From: Polymyxa betae
Taxonomy: Eukaryota; Endomyxa; Phytomyxea; Plasmodiophorida; Plasmodiophoridae
Assembly (NCBI GenBank): GCA_003693705.1
Contig: RBZT01000608.1
Coordinates: 1-23,108, forward strand
Length of the DNA stretch: 23,108 nt
Direction of reading: 5' to 3'
Under the pieces are notes generated by a model that did no database searches, was not told the origin of the DNA, and saw nothing but the letters and a program-made list of their open reading frames with translations. Positions 1 through 9,438 of this stretch are shown here, in pieces; position 1 is the first letter of the stretch, and each line of letters begins with the position of its first letter. The translations under genes and the position numbers were made by a program.

Positions 1-1104
1 TTCTGAGCTATAGCTGACAGATTTCTAGTGAGCAATAACATATTAACGATTGGACCGATGAAATATGAATCACAATAACATGATTGTCGATGGCTTTTAC
101 ATCGCTACTAGCGAAAACATCGCTGCCGAGTGTTTGTCCCTCTTTGATTGGTCAGCGCTAATAGACCGATTCGAGATATCAATAGCATTTACACCCGCTG
201 ATTCATCGGATCATTGCATTCCAACAGCTTTCTAAGTCATTCAATGACTTCACCGCATTCCAGTTTCCAATTTAAACCACTCTCCCGTCTAACAAAGAGA
301 TCATCTTGGTAGCTGTTTTTATGTAGCACCGTCAACCACATTTCAATGTTCTGTAGTCAAATATTTTTGTCGAATTTTTTTTGTTAATACCCAGCGACGG
401 CATAAGTATCAGCCATTCTGGTTCGATTTAAGTGACTATAGCTATTTGTAGGGAAATCTAGAATCGTAATCTGAAATTTGCAGGCGTTTGATGGTGAAAA
501 ACAATTCAAAAATCGATTCTTCTGAAGCAAAACTGCTATTTGAAAATGCAGAAAACACTTCGACCTGGACAAGTTGTGGGACGACTGAATTATTCGCTCT
601 CAGGAATAGAATTATTGCGTTTTGTGAATTTTCGGCCGGTCCGAATGTACTTTCTGTAAAGAATGATAGAAAATATCTGCTGAATGGAGCAATGCCACAT
701 AAAACGTTTCCTCAGTCAAGAACCTTGTTTCATCACAAGCTGATATGTCAACTGAGGCTTACCTAAATGGAATACCTGGCTTTACGTTTCTATAGAGCAC
801 TGTCACGGTTTAGATAGCCATGAATTAGACTTGTCCATAGATATCAGTTCGCAAGATTTTCGGTGGAAAGACGAACGACATTCCCGTAAATTAAAAAATA
901 GTGCTTAAGCACACCGCCGCCATTCCCAATGATCATGAGGGAATGATACAAAAGCGGCTTTCAGATCGTTCATACAGGAGTGATCTATGGCTCTTTGCCA
1001 TCAATCCGATAGAAACTTGTGGCGACTTCGGATCGGCCTTTAATATCGGAAAAACATTCCCGATCAGAGGGCAGAATTCCTCGACTATCGCGGTGACAGC
1101 GACC
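1..1104. other. AT-rich stretch, no supportable gene
   Basis: I see no convincing gene here. The longest open frame (about 488-766, plus) begins at a TTG, is AT-rich in all codon positions and has no recognisable motif. From about 1020 base composition rises towards the candidate exon that follows. A second plus frame (about 1062-1142) also looks codon-biased and acidic, but it ends in TGA at 1140-1142 and lies in a different frame from the candidate gene. It may be an upstream exon or chance. Confidence 0.5.
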
Positions 1105-1390
1105 ATGACGCCGATTCGGGCTCAGGACCCAGCAGCGAATGATCACGTTACCAACAACGTGGTCATGGACAATGTTCTGGTGCAGCCGTCCCGCAGCAAT
1201 GCCGAGGTGGGTGGGGCAAAGCAACGTTACACAGGTCCGCGGGGTCACGCTAAGCAGTAACATATAGACGGGGCGGCTGTCCGTCACCCTTGTGCTGGTC
1301 ATATTCGCGCCCTCGTTCCTCATCGCGGGCATCGTGATCTTCGCCGTGGGCCTGCACGTCTCCGGCTCGAATTGGGTCCTGATCATGTAG
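1105..1390 (+). CDS. candidate small single-pass membrane protein, two exons
   Basis: Proposed exons are 1105-1206 and 1268-1390, giving 74 residues. The first exon is in one frame (ATG at 1105, hydrophilic, ending SRSNAE) and the second in another (beginning TGRLSVTLVLVIF). A 61-nt intron at 1207-1267 joins them in phase: 5' site GAG|GTGGGT, 3' site ATATAG|ACG. The second exon encodes one strong hydrophobic helix of about 26 residues followed by HVSGSNW. Codons in both exons are GC-rich at third positions, unlike the flanks. The frame stops at TAG 1388-1390, but a good 5' splice sequence (GTAGGTGAGG) overlaps that stop, so the true gene may continue into further exons. No family was recognised. 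Both ends are uncertain, and a decayed gene is also possible. Confidence 0.35.
1207..1267 (+). other. inferred 61-nt intron
   Basis: It begins GTGGGT and ends ATATAG, with a branch-like GCTAAG/AGTAAC segment just upstream of the 3' end. Its length (1 mod 3) is what is needed to connect the two codon-biased frames on either side. Without it the first frame stops at TAA 1258-1260 and the second is preceded by TAG 1265-1267. Confidence 0.4.
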
Positions 1391-2002
1391 GTGAGGTAAC
1401 ACGTTTAATGGGCTCTGCGACTGACTTGATGTTAGGGCTGGAGTGATTACGTTCCTGCAAGGGATCGGATATTACATTATCGCATTCTATGGAATGCCCA
1501 ATTACCAAGGAGAGAAACGCTGAATAAAAATCTCTGGATTATGAAGAGAACTTGATGTATTTTGTGATTCTTTCCGTTTGTAAATTGAAATCTCGGAAAC
1601 TGCCTCTCACTTGTCAGTCCGTCACTCCATTGTCCACAGGGCGACAAAGCCATACTCCTGCGTCTCAGGATTTGCTAGAAAAGGTCTGTTAGAGTGGTAA
1701 CGTAACGATCATTCGTTACTCGGGTAACAGATATCCATGACAGACAGCATCTGTATCGCATCGTCGCTCATGAAGACGTTGATTTTGAAATGTGGTAAAT
1801 ACAGCAGTATGTCCATCTGAAATCGTAGACGACCTTGTAAGCTAAAACTACGATTGGAATAGAATGATCGCCACAAATAATTTTACAATTTAATTAATAA
1901 AATTAATAAAAAGTTAAGTACAAAATCTAACAAGAGGAAGATGGGGATTGAATCAACAAGGACATTGTGTGATTGTATTGAACAGATTGAAATACAGTGG
2001 TA
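1391..2002. other. non-coding stretch between two genes
   Basis: No gene can be supported. A short plus-strand segment around 1466-1523 could encode an aromatic, hydrophobic peptide after a possible 3' splice site (CTGCAAG), so a further exon of the preceding gene is conceivable, but I could not match its phase. The rest is AT-rich. The right part holds the 3' flank of the minus-strand gene that ends at 2045. Confidence 0.4.
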
Positions 2003-2033
2003 GATAGAGAGAGAGGGGAGAGAGTGAGAGAGC
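2003..2033. repeat. GA-rich simple repeat
   Basis: A run of GA/GGA dinucleotides lies about 12 bases beyond the stop codon of the minus-strand gene. In that gene's sense it is a CT-rich tract in the 3' untranslated region. Confidence 0.7.
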
Positions 2034-2044
2034 GGCCTTTTCCA

Positions 2045-3478
2045 TCACTTTTTGGGTGCGGAACGTTTGTTACTCGTGGGGCGTGCAGTTCCAGTAGTCT
2101 CCAGGACACGTTTCAGCGACGGGCGTGCTGGTCCACGCGTCGGCGCCGCCGTACCGGTCCGGGCGGCGTCTGCCACGCGCGTGCTGCTGCTGGATCGCGC
2201 CATCGTCGACCCGCGCAACGGCGTCGCACTGGCCCGCGGCGCCGCCCCCCCCGTCCCGCTGCCTCGGGCGCTCATGGAGCGGCGTAGTTCGCCGGCGCCG
2301 GGCTGCGCGGTGGTTCGAGCGGTGCTGCTGGACGCCTCGGCCTTGCGCTTCTTGACCAGCGTATGGTCGAGGTCGACGGAAGCGCGCTGCGCCCGCGACC
2401 TGACGACCGGGGCGGCCTTGTTGACGTTCGAAGCGGATTGAATGCGCGCCAATCGTGACTCGATATCGATCTGTTGCTGCTTAACGGCGGCATCGATCTC
2501 GTAAACTTTCGATTGAAGTTCTTCGAGCTTCAAACCAATCAACGACTGCGGGTGCCACTCTGCGAATCGGAATCCTTCATAGTCAGCATCGACCTCCATA
2601 TCCACTAAATTATTTGAAGATCCGCTAGTAGTAATAGTCTGGAGGGTTTGGTACGAGTCCGAGAATGAAACGGCGCGCTGATGACTGCCGACCGAGTCCG
2701 TAAATGAAACCGTACGCTGATGACGCGGCGTACTGGACTCGGCCTTCTGGATCCAGTCCGTGATCGTGTTGTGGCATGGTACACAATCCGGATCTTCAAG
2801 GAAGAAGATGGCGGCGGTGTGATGGGGTGCTGGGGCGGGGGCGGCCTCCGGCTTGGCGACCGGCTCGGCGACCTCGGTTGCTTCCGCAGATTTGGGCGAT
2901 TCTTCACTGAAGAGATCACGAGGCACCAAATCCAACATGAACTCGTCCATGTCTAATGTAGCTGACGGGAACGGCCTAATAAATAATATTAAGCAAAAGA
3001 TTGACGGAAAAGTCAACATGAATATGCAGTCAGCATTGTTTGAAACTTTTGATAAAACAATTACGTAAACAAAAGTTTAGAGCGAAGTGGAAAGAAAAAA
3101 GTCAAAAATTTCGTACTGCTCTTCGATGAGATCCTTCATGGCGAACAGATCAGAGACAGTAGCTCGAAGTTCTTCATTCTTAGCGGAGTCGACGACCTTC
3201 TCAGGCTCCGGAGCACTGATTTTAGAATCGGGTTGGGGATGGGACTGAGGTTCCGGACTTCGTTCGAGATTCAGATCGAAGCGGAACACGTCGTCGGCGT
3301 CCTGGAAGATTCCGTCGCCGAACTCGGGCTCGGTCCAGTCGCCGATGCTGAAGGATGGAGAAGCGGGCTGCGGTAACTCGCCATCATCGGACCAAGCGGA
3401 GATGCTGCGAACCGGGGAGCCGGACTCCAACAGGGTGGCGATGGCTGTGGCCATGGATAGGATCACAGGAAGGAACAT
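2045..3478 (-). CDS. coiled-coil protein with NLS and basic tail, probably two exons
   Basis: Two adjacent minus-strand frames, 3478-3077 and 3019-2045, are best read as one gene: exons 3478-3117 and 2975-2045, about 430 residues. A 141-nt intron (CA|GTACGA...TTATTAG|G) joins them in phase. The read-through ends of both frames are T-rich and give F/L-rich peptide, as expected of intron sequence. The first exon is acidic and Ser/Pro-rich (DDVFRFDLNLERSPEP) and ends in a short helix. The second starts acidic (MDEFMLDLVPRD, ATG at 2950). It then has a duplicated phospho-site-like segment (QRTVSFTDS and QRAVSFSDS), a coiled coil (LKLEELQSKVYEIDAAVKQQ) and a KKRK nuclear localisation signal. It ends in an 80-residue Arg/Ser/Ala-rich basic tail finishing NKRSAPKK before TGA. 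The start is uncertain: ATG 3478 opens a signal-peptide-like stretch, while ATG 3454 (MATAIATLL) would suit a nuclear protein better. If the splice is wrong, two genes remain, the second starting at 2950 or 3019. No family was recognised. Confidence 0.5.
2976..3116 (-). other. inferred 141-nt intron
   Basis: On the minus strand it begins GTACGA and ends TTATTAG. It is strongly T-rich, contains the in-frame stop that ends the upstream frame at 3077, and joins codon phases 2 and 1 correctly. The 5' site is weak, so the inference rests mainly on phase and base composition. Confidence 0.4.
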
Positions 3479-4129
3479 GGACGTTTGGGGTTGCATGACG
3501 AAAGCAGAATGGAGCCACGGAGTCCGCGTCGTCCAGCCCTGATGGCCTTTACGGGTCAAGGCCGCGCAGTCATTGTTGGGTGATTGAAGTTGACCGGAAC
3601 CTGGCCCCAACCACGCCTTTGATAGAATCTTCGATCGATTGTCAGAGAAGTTCCGTACGCAGTTATGGGTGTGCGCGACTGTGTGGAATAAGTTGCTCCA
3701 GTCAGAGGTCAAGATTTCTTTCAGACCTTTCAGCGACCAGGAGATCAATAAGTGGCTCAATTCGGGGGTCTTTTCCGATCTGACATCGATTCTTGCGATT
3801 GGTTTCGTGGAATATTGGAGATTGATATCATGAATTGATACTTTGGGTCAAAGCTGTCAGAAGAAACGAATTTCATTTCAAGCTCGTCGCTGTATGGCCC
3901 GATTGTTCATTCCTGGCAAGCGGTGCATGGAATGGCCATGTTTGTTGATTGTCGAAATGCTTGGATAGGTACGTTCAGACGGATACCTGTCCTTAGCAAC
4001 TGCAGGGGAATACAGGGGATAAACAGTCGAATTAGAAAATCTCAATAATCCTACCGATAGGAGTTACAGCTGATCGTGGATTTTTTGAGATTTGAGAACC
4101 TTGAGACAGGCTCAACGAACGAAAAATCC
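3479..4129. other. intergenic stretch
   Basis: An open frame continues upstream of 3478 on the minus strand to about 3760, but it begins at TTG and its composition becomes less gene-like. I do not count it as coding beyond possible 5' UTR. Around 3866-3900 a short phrase (AATTTCATTTC...CGTCGCTGTATG) recurs near 5617-5646. Nothing else is recognisable. Confidence 0.4.
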
Positions 4130-4134
4130 AAAAA
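4130..4134 (-). terminator. RNA polymerase III T-run terminator
   Basis: On the minus strand the tRNA 3' end is followed within about five bases by TTTCTTTTT, a standard pol III stop signal. Confidence 0.7.
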
Positions 4135-4138
4135 GAAA

Positions 4139-4219
4139 GCCGTCGACGAGATTTGAACTCGCGCGGGTAGAACCCAGTAGATTTCGAATCTACCACCTTG
4201 ACCACTCGGTCACAACGGC
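4139..4219 (-). tRNA. tRNA-Ser (anticodon CGA)
   Basis: The 81-nt minus-strand sequence folds as a complete class II tRNA. The 7-bp acceptor is GCCGTTG/CGACGGC, the D stem is ACC/GGT, the anticodon stem is GTAGA/TCTAC around loop TTCGAAA, and the long variable arm is GGG-TTCTA-CCC. The T arm is GCGAG-TTCAAAT-CTCGT. The anticodon CGA reads serine codon UCG. A 3-bp D stem with a long variable arm is the serine pattern. There is no intron. The internal promoter is present as box A (TGACCGAGTGG) and box B (GAGTTCAAATC). The base after the acceptor stem is T rather than the G73 usual in eukaryotic tRNA-Ser. CCA is not encoded. Confidence 0.95.
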
Positions 4220-4470
4220 ACTTTTTGAAGACCTTTGAATATAGAGAAATCAATTCTCTGAATCAAGCGATTTTGGACAAGAATGACGGTCTAGAGTGAT
4301 TGTTATTTCCATGTGAAAGCCAACCTGAATGATTGGACTTGATAGGACGTAATCTATCTAAAAGGTTATGAATGTCCCAGACAGACTATATAATCTGTCT
4401 ATATCAGTATATAAATATGGATTATTCAAATCATTTGGTGGTGCCAGTACAGAAATGCGAAATATTTCAC

Positions 4471-4618
4471 CCGGCAATCTTAATGGCGCATTACGATAAA
4501 TCCATCGAGCAATAACCGATGCCAGATTCTAGCAACCTTAAACTCTACCAAACCTAAGCTCAATTCATCGAGATCACAAAGCCAGTTTTAGGCTCTGCAT
4601 CAAGATCAAGGCTGAAAT
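4471..4618 (+). repeat. dispersed repeat, copy 1
   Basis: It matches 5951-6062 in the same orientation. The shared core runs from AAACTCTAC through ATCGAG.(T/A)CACAAAGCCAG and CTCTG.ATCAAGAT to GGCTG.AAT, with weaker similarity back to CCCGGCAAT. By eye the core is over 80% identical across about 50 bases. No terminal structure is visible, so the repeat class is unknown. Confidence 0.5.
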
Positions 4619-5081
4619 ATCCAGTCTAATCAGATTATACTCGAAATATGGACTATTCAACGAAACTGATTGTACAGGCGTTCGTACAGAAATGCAGATG
4701 ATGATCTGCTTATTGTCCATAAGCTAGTCTAATCATAACAGCCCAGGTTTTATAGTTTGCTCTCGACAATGATTGTTCTATGAGACAACTCTGAAATTTC
4801 TGTCAAGGTCGAAAGTTTTTCAGCGCCAGAATCCATCCAAAAATGGAAGAGCTCCTCTAAAAACGTTCTCGTTCCTGATATTAACGATATGAGACTGAAC
4901 TGTCGATTTCCTAATCAAATAGAGGATATTGAAATCTGGCAACAGATTCCAGTATATTTGAGACAATAATGCCACGGCTTCCTGTCATTTGGCCCAAAAA
5001 TGGCCTACGCTCTGTGCAGCGCAAAATTCATGTTTGGAATATAATAGAGATGGGAAAATGGCCTAAAAGAGCCTGCCAAAA

Positions 5082-5095
5082 CCCTAATACCCTAA
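5082..5095 (+). repeat. telomere-like tract, CCCTAA orientation (imperfect)
   Basis: CCCTAATACCCTAA: two C-strand telomere-type units with a two-base interruption. Confidence 0.6.
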
Positions 5096-5600
5096 CTTGA
5101 AGCCAGTTTCAGTCCAAGCATGAGTTGACTCAATTCCAATATGGATGTTAAAGAGATGGGATTTGTTTCTAGCAGAGAAATCTCACTCTGGTGTCTGTAA
5201 GGTGGAGGTCGAAGGGATGGACTCTATCAGGAGTAGGTTCCAGAGTATAAGTAACATTACTGGGCTCAAGACTGAACGCAGCCAAGCACTCAGATCGGGT
5301 CAATATCAGAAAGAGAATCGCTGGGCCAACCATTTCCAAGCAAAAGCGAGTCTGACTCCGGCGTTGCGAATCTCGGCTTTTAAGAATCTGCGCCCAGTTT
5401 CGCAACAAGTTGTTTGTTGATTCTGATTTATGACCGGAGATGGCGACTGACGGAGTGCGAGCTGAAAACAGCGCGACGTTGTCCGGATATTGATGTGAGA
5501 TGTGTTACAGGTTTGAATAGGTTTGATGCGAAATGTGATTGTAATGTTACATACAGAAATCGATTCCCTTCCTGCTAATAGGTTCCTAATTACATCCGGA

Positions 5601-5772
5601 ATTATTTTTTTTTGCAAAATTTCATTTCGCATTCGTCGCTGTATGTGAGAGCGAAGATTACAGAGGGGACGATGGGGTGAACGAGGGCGTGGACGACGGT
5701 GATCTCCAGCTGGCCGCCCCCAGATCGATCAGTAGAAGGATGCCATCCGGGCGAAAACGCGTCCTTGACCGC
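5601..5772 (-). other. orphan GC-rich exon-like island
   Basis: A segment of about 130 bases stands out from the AT-rich flanks by its GC content. On the minus strand it is open from a possible 3' splice site (GTCAG|ATTGCGG) to TAA at about 5601. The frame has GC-rich third positions and a hydrophobic stretch (QLEITVVHALVHPIVPSVIF). The plus strand is also open and would give an acidic peptide (DDGVNEGVDDGD). Neither strand has a convincing start. It could be an isolated exon, a relic of a pseudogene, or a conserved non-coding element. Confidence 0.25.
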
Positions 5773-7459
5773 AATCTGACTTTATTGATTGAGTTATATT
5801 GAATATCCATCCTGATTCTGCATCATCTTTGATATCGAATCTGGTCTTAATCGACCTCATAAACATTACAATCTGATTTGCCTGAACAGTCTCTTTTATT
5901 TCGTGTTGGTTTTTTATGATTATTATGCATTATCTACAGATGACAAAATCCCGGCAATTTTGAAGGCAATGAAATCCAAAACTCTACTGATCCAAACGGA
6001 GCTCGGATTGATCGAGAACACAAAGCCAGCTTTAAGCTCTGTATCAAGATTATGGCTGCAATTCTGCCTAGATCGGTAGATGTTTATTGAGCTACTTGAC
6101 TACGCAGAAAAATGAGCCAATATAAAAGTGGTTTTGGTATCCGGAAACAAGACTGGGTCCTTGGGTACTCGACCGTATACCATCGTTTTACAGTCTCAAT
6201 CGAAATCAACAACTGCTGACGCATAATGTGAATATCCGTGCAAAAATCACAAAGTGCGCATAGAAAAACTCGATTTTCTCACAAAATTGTCTGATTTTTA
6301 CTGTAACAGGAATATTTGTCTAATCAAGTTCACTGATGTAACAGCCCTTCGACATCACCTTTTCGCTACAAAGGGATATTTGATATCAGTGTATTTAGAT
6401 CTGCGCGATAGGTCGTCAAATGAAGCTCTCCAGAGTCGCTCCTGTGTCTCCTGTTTCTTACATCAAATTCTATCAGCAATGTAGGGCGCTGATTTCTTCT
6501 GTGATTACAGAGAAAGAGAGAGATTCCGCATTCAATGTGAATAAATCTCACCAGAAAGCAAACAGATTGTGATCTTTTCGACACCAAATCAAAAGGTGCC
6601 AGAAATGTTTCGTCAAACTTTCCAGACAGTGGATCCTGTTATGGGGAACAAATTTTGATCCGTTTCCCGGGCAGATCTCAGTCACAATGTAAATCAGAAT
6701 GGAAAATTGAGATGAATGAACTATCTCGGACCTCAGGACCTGATTCATAGACTGATCGGTAGTAAAAGCTTAGATAGGCATTCATCTCCGAAACATTCTT
6801 TATAGAGAATTTAACGCCAGAAGTGATTCCCCCCAGACTCTTTGAAATCTGCGGAGATCTTTCTGATAGCATTCCATGAAACATTGCAATACAGGACGAC
6901 ACACAGCATATATTCAATTACGTATTGAGCGATTTGCATTGAACAAAGGCCAATCGGAGGCCCAAACCAATTTCCGATACAAAATCGCAATCAGAATCAG
7001 GTTTTGTAATGGGCTATGAGCTAAGTCGACTTCTACATCATTCTGATTTCGAATATCTCAGCGATTTCTATGATATAAAACTTGATAAGGAAACATTACA
7101 TTGATAGATTCCTGAATTTGAGGTGAATCAGTTGTATGATGTAATAAAGATGTTGATAACGATCCACTATCAGATACAGCATATCACGAAATTCATTCTC
7201 ATTGAATATCTGAATACTATACATCAATATCACAGCAATATAATCATTTCATACATTAAAATTACATCCAGATTAAATGAGAAATCAAAGAGATTTTTGA
7301 AAAGGGAAAATTCGAGTAAGTTTATAATATAAATCACAGAAAATCGGTTCCTATAGTGAATGTTGAAAAAAATTGCGACTTTGATTCTGTCAAAGCCAAA
7401 AGCTGTAAAAAAGAATCACGCAGATTTGTCTCTATGAATTTCAATTCGAGATCGTCCTG
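5773..7459. other. intergenic AT-rich stretch
   Basis: Apart from the second dispersed-repeat copy I see no gene. Short open frames on both strands (for example 6254-6484 and 7123-7332) are AT-rich and lack motifs. Confidence 0.5.
5951..6062 (+). repeat. dispersed repeat, copy 2
   Basis: Direct-orientation partner of 4471-4618, about 1.4 kb apart. It is shorter, because sequence between the CCGGCAAT start and the ACTCTAC core is missing relative to copy 1. Confidence 0.5.
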
Positions 7460-7795
7460 ATGCGATCATGGTCGTTTCCGTTGGCCCTCTTCAGTATGGG
7501 CTCGATCGTGGTCCTCCTCTCGGGTCTCACGAACGTCGCCCTGATCTGGATGTGGTCTACCGGACAGCGATCTCTGACCCTGTACGTCGTCTGGGCCTTC
7601 ATCGACGCCATCTTCATGTTCGGAATGGGCTGCTGCTGTGCCGTCCTGACACGTGGCGAACCCGCCCGCGTGGTCATGCCGCCCCCCGACCTCGGCAGCC
7701 GTCGCACGTCCCGTAACGTCCTTCCCCTTCAGATGGAAGCCCTGGATAAGTTCCCGCGGTATACAAGCTATGACTCGCAGGTCTCCGAGCGATAG
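7460..7795 (+). CDS. small membrane protein with two transmembrane helices
   Basis: The frame is 111 codons from ATG 7460 to TAG 7793-7795, GC-rich at third positions and sharply different from its flanks. Two hydrophobic helices are seen: residues 6-32 (FPLALFSMGSIVVLLSGLTN...) and 40-63 (TLYVVWAFIDAIFMFGMGCC). They are joined by a short loop, WSTGQRS. A hydrophilic C-terminal tail of about 45 residues (RVVMPPPDLGSRRTSRN...) is probably cytosolic. The frame stays open upstream to about 7409 and a possible 3' splice site lies at 7448-7450 (AATTCGAG), so this may be the last exon of a larger membrane protein rather than the whole gene. No family was recognised. A telomere-like tract lies about 95 bases past the stop. 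Confidence 0.6.
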   Translation: MRSWSFPLALFSMGSIVVLLSGLTNVALIWMWSTGQRSLTLYVVWAFIDAIFMFGMGCCCAVLTRGEPARVVMPPPDLGSRRTSRNVLPLQMEALDKFPRYTSYDSQVSER

Positions 7796-7888
7796 TCTGG
7801 CGCTGGGCCAGCACGGGCCTCGGGCGCTTCGTTCTGTCTTTTGCCACATTCTGCATGCTCTTGAATACAACCTCTTGCCGAGGGTTTC

Positions 7889-7899
7889 TAGGGTTAGGG
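7889..7899 (+). repeat. telomere-like tract, TTAGGG orientation
   Basis: TAGGGTTAGGG, downstream of the two-helix membrane protein gene and reading in its sense. Confidence 0.65.
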
Positions 7900-8387
7900 C
7901 TTGTTGCGTGTAAAAATCGAAGTGCAAAGCTGGACAATTTCACAAAAATGATTTTTTGTTTTTTTGTTTTCTGTGTCTGGCCAGTACGTTTTCCAACAAT
8001 AAACGGGCGAACAGTTTGAGATTTTTTATCGAATTGTGATAAAGTGATGCAAGATGGGCCTATTTCAGATTCAGAGAAGCAGCATTGTATTTTGCTGGGA
8101 TTTTTGACCAGATATTCGAATTTCTGGTCATGATAACGTTTGGGTCTTCTTAGAACAAATTCTGCTTTGATGTTCAGAACTTCAAGCTGCGATTCCCAAG
8201 CTTGGACGATGAAACGGGAATGATTTAGGATACGTTTCGGAGAAGACGTTTAACAAGAGACTTCTAATTGGTGTTATGATGGATTTTCCATCATTAACAA
8301 AAGGGCAATTTACCTGGAAAGTTTCATAGACCTGCCAATCGCATTCTGCCTCTAACTGCTTGAAAACAAAACTTTGTCGCAAACAAT

Positions 8388-8400
8388 CCTAACCCTAACC
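8388..8400 (+). repeat. telomere-like tract, CCCTAA orientation
   Basis: CCTAACCCTAACC. It is followed by TCTGCAT, which resembles the TGCAT after the tract at 18804. Confidence 0.65.
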
Positions 8401-8961
8401 TCTGCATCCAAATCACCGGTCTCTGCGACAACATATGACGCGGAGAGAAGCTTTTCGCTGAATCACAATGAAACGCACACAGGAGACTTAACATAGTTGG
8501 ATTTTCCTCTCATTAAGTAGCTCAATGAGCGCCAGAAATCCCCGAAATCCTGGTGATTGAAAGCAGCAATCCAATTGGATCTGGATCAAGGCTTCCGTTA
8601 TTGCAAGGTTTTGGAATCCACCCGTAATGAGATTAAAGAGCACAGAGCGCCATCAAATTCCATGAACTGGAAAGCCTCCGTGGTCCGACCGACTTTTGTA
8701 TCTGATTTCAGAGCTTTTTGTATTCAGAGCTTACGCTCTCTGTAAAGAGAAATTGGTGAAGAGAGAGGTTGGCGACATTCCAATCTGACCAATTTTCATA
8801 TTAAACTCGCACATAGAGCAGGCCGGCATATACAGGACAGTTTGGGCTGGATTTTAATGCTAAAGAAGAGATTGTAAGGCAGCCGTTAATACAGATTCTT
8901 TAATTGTTGTTACACATATCGTGTTGGATTAAGTCGGACATGACGATTTCAGAAAGCTCTC

Positions 8962-9118
8962 AGCGATCGGACTCGAACTCCCAACGATCAAGAATTCTTT
9001 CGTATTGGTGGCAAAATTGCCCAAATTCGTTAGCGTAACATTAACAACTGTGATTTAATTCTGAGATGTTACATGCAATTCATGCTCATTATGCCCCTTC
9101 TGCCATTGAACTATATCG
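8962..9118 (-). pseudogene. tRNA-like remnant (box A and box B)
   Basis: On the minus strand TAGTTCAATGGCAGAA (about 9110-9095) fits a pol III box A and GAGTTCGAGTCC (8980-8969) fits box B. They are about 130 bases apart, too far for an intron-less tRNA. The T-stem bases around box B do not pair well and no full cloverleaf can be drawn. It may be a decayed tRNA, a tRNA-derived SINE, or a pair of chance matches. Confidence 0.25.
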
Positions 9119-9276
9119 TGTGTTGATCGATTCTAAAGGAATAGTTACTAACGACTTCAAGAACCCTGGCAGTCTATGTCTAGATACAGAATAATGCCGG
9201 AATCAGATCACTATTGAGCTCATATCAACTTGTGCAACAATCTGCCATCCAGAGCTACAAACTACCAAACGGGAAA

Positions 9277-9291
9277 ACCCTAAACCCTAAC
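9277..9291 (+). repeat. telomere-like tract, CCCTAA orientation
   Basis: ACCCTAAACCCTAAC, about 150 bases past the 3' end of the glycosyltransferase gene. In that gene's sense it reads GTTAGGGTTTAGGGT. Confidence 0.7.
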
Positions 9292-9438
9292 TTAATGAAT
9301 CAAGAAACAACCTGATCGGGGTACACAGAGAACCAACACTTCCTGACCGTAACAAAATCCGAGAGTTCATTATTTTCACAAAAATACACTGAATTACTGT
9401 ATCCAAGACACTGAGGGGCCAGTACGACCCCCGTCCCT

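Larger units (their letters stand above)
4220..5600. other. intergenic AT-rich stretch with repeat copies
   Basis: No gene can be supported. The stretch contains one copy of a dispersed repeat (4471-4618), a weaker local repeat (AATATGGA.TATTCAA followed by GTACAGAAATGC at about 4413-4458 and 4646-4700), and a telomere-like tract at 5082. Overlapping open frames at 5145-5632 on both strands look non-coding in composition. Confidence 0.5.
7900..9276. other. intergenic stretch
   Basis: No gene can be supported. It holds a telomere-like tract at 8388, a decayed tRNA-like sequence near 8965-9118, and short AT-rich open frames without motifs (for example 8557-8745, plus). Confidence 0.5.

Noticed and set aside
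1060-1390. Interpretation as the first part of a DHHC palmitoyltransferase (GRL followed by a membrane helix)
   Set aside because: The cysteine-rich DHHC domain is not visible in the window; resemblance is too short.
1997-2493. Long open frames on both strands opposite the basic tail of the gene at 2045
   Set aside because: Shadows of a GC-rich coding sequence; Arg/Pro/Ala-rich with no independent support.
4032-4253. Minus-strand open frame
   Set aside because: It covers the tRNA-Ser gene and has no protein features.
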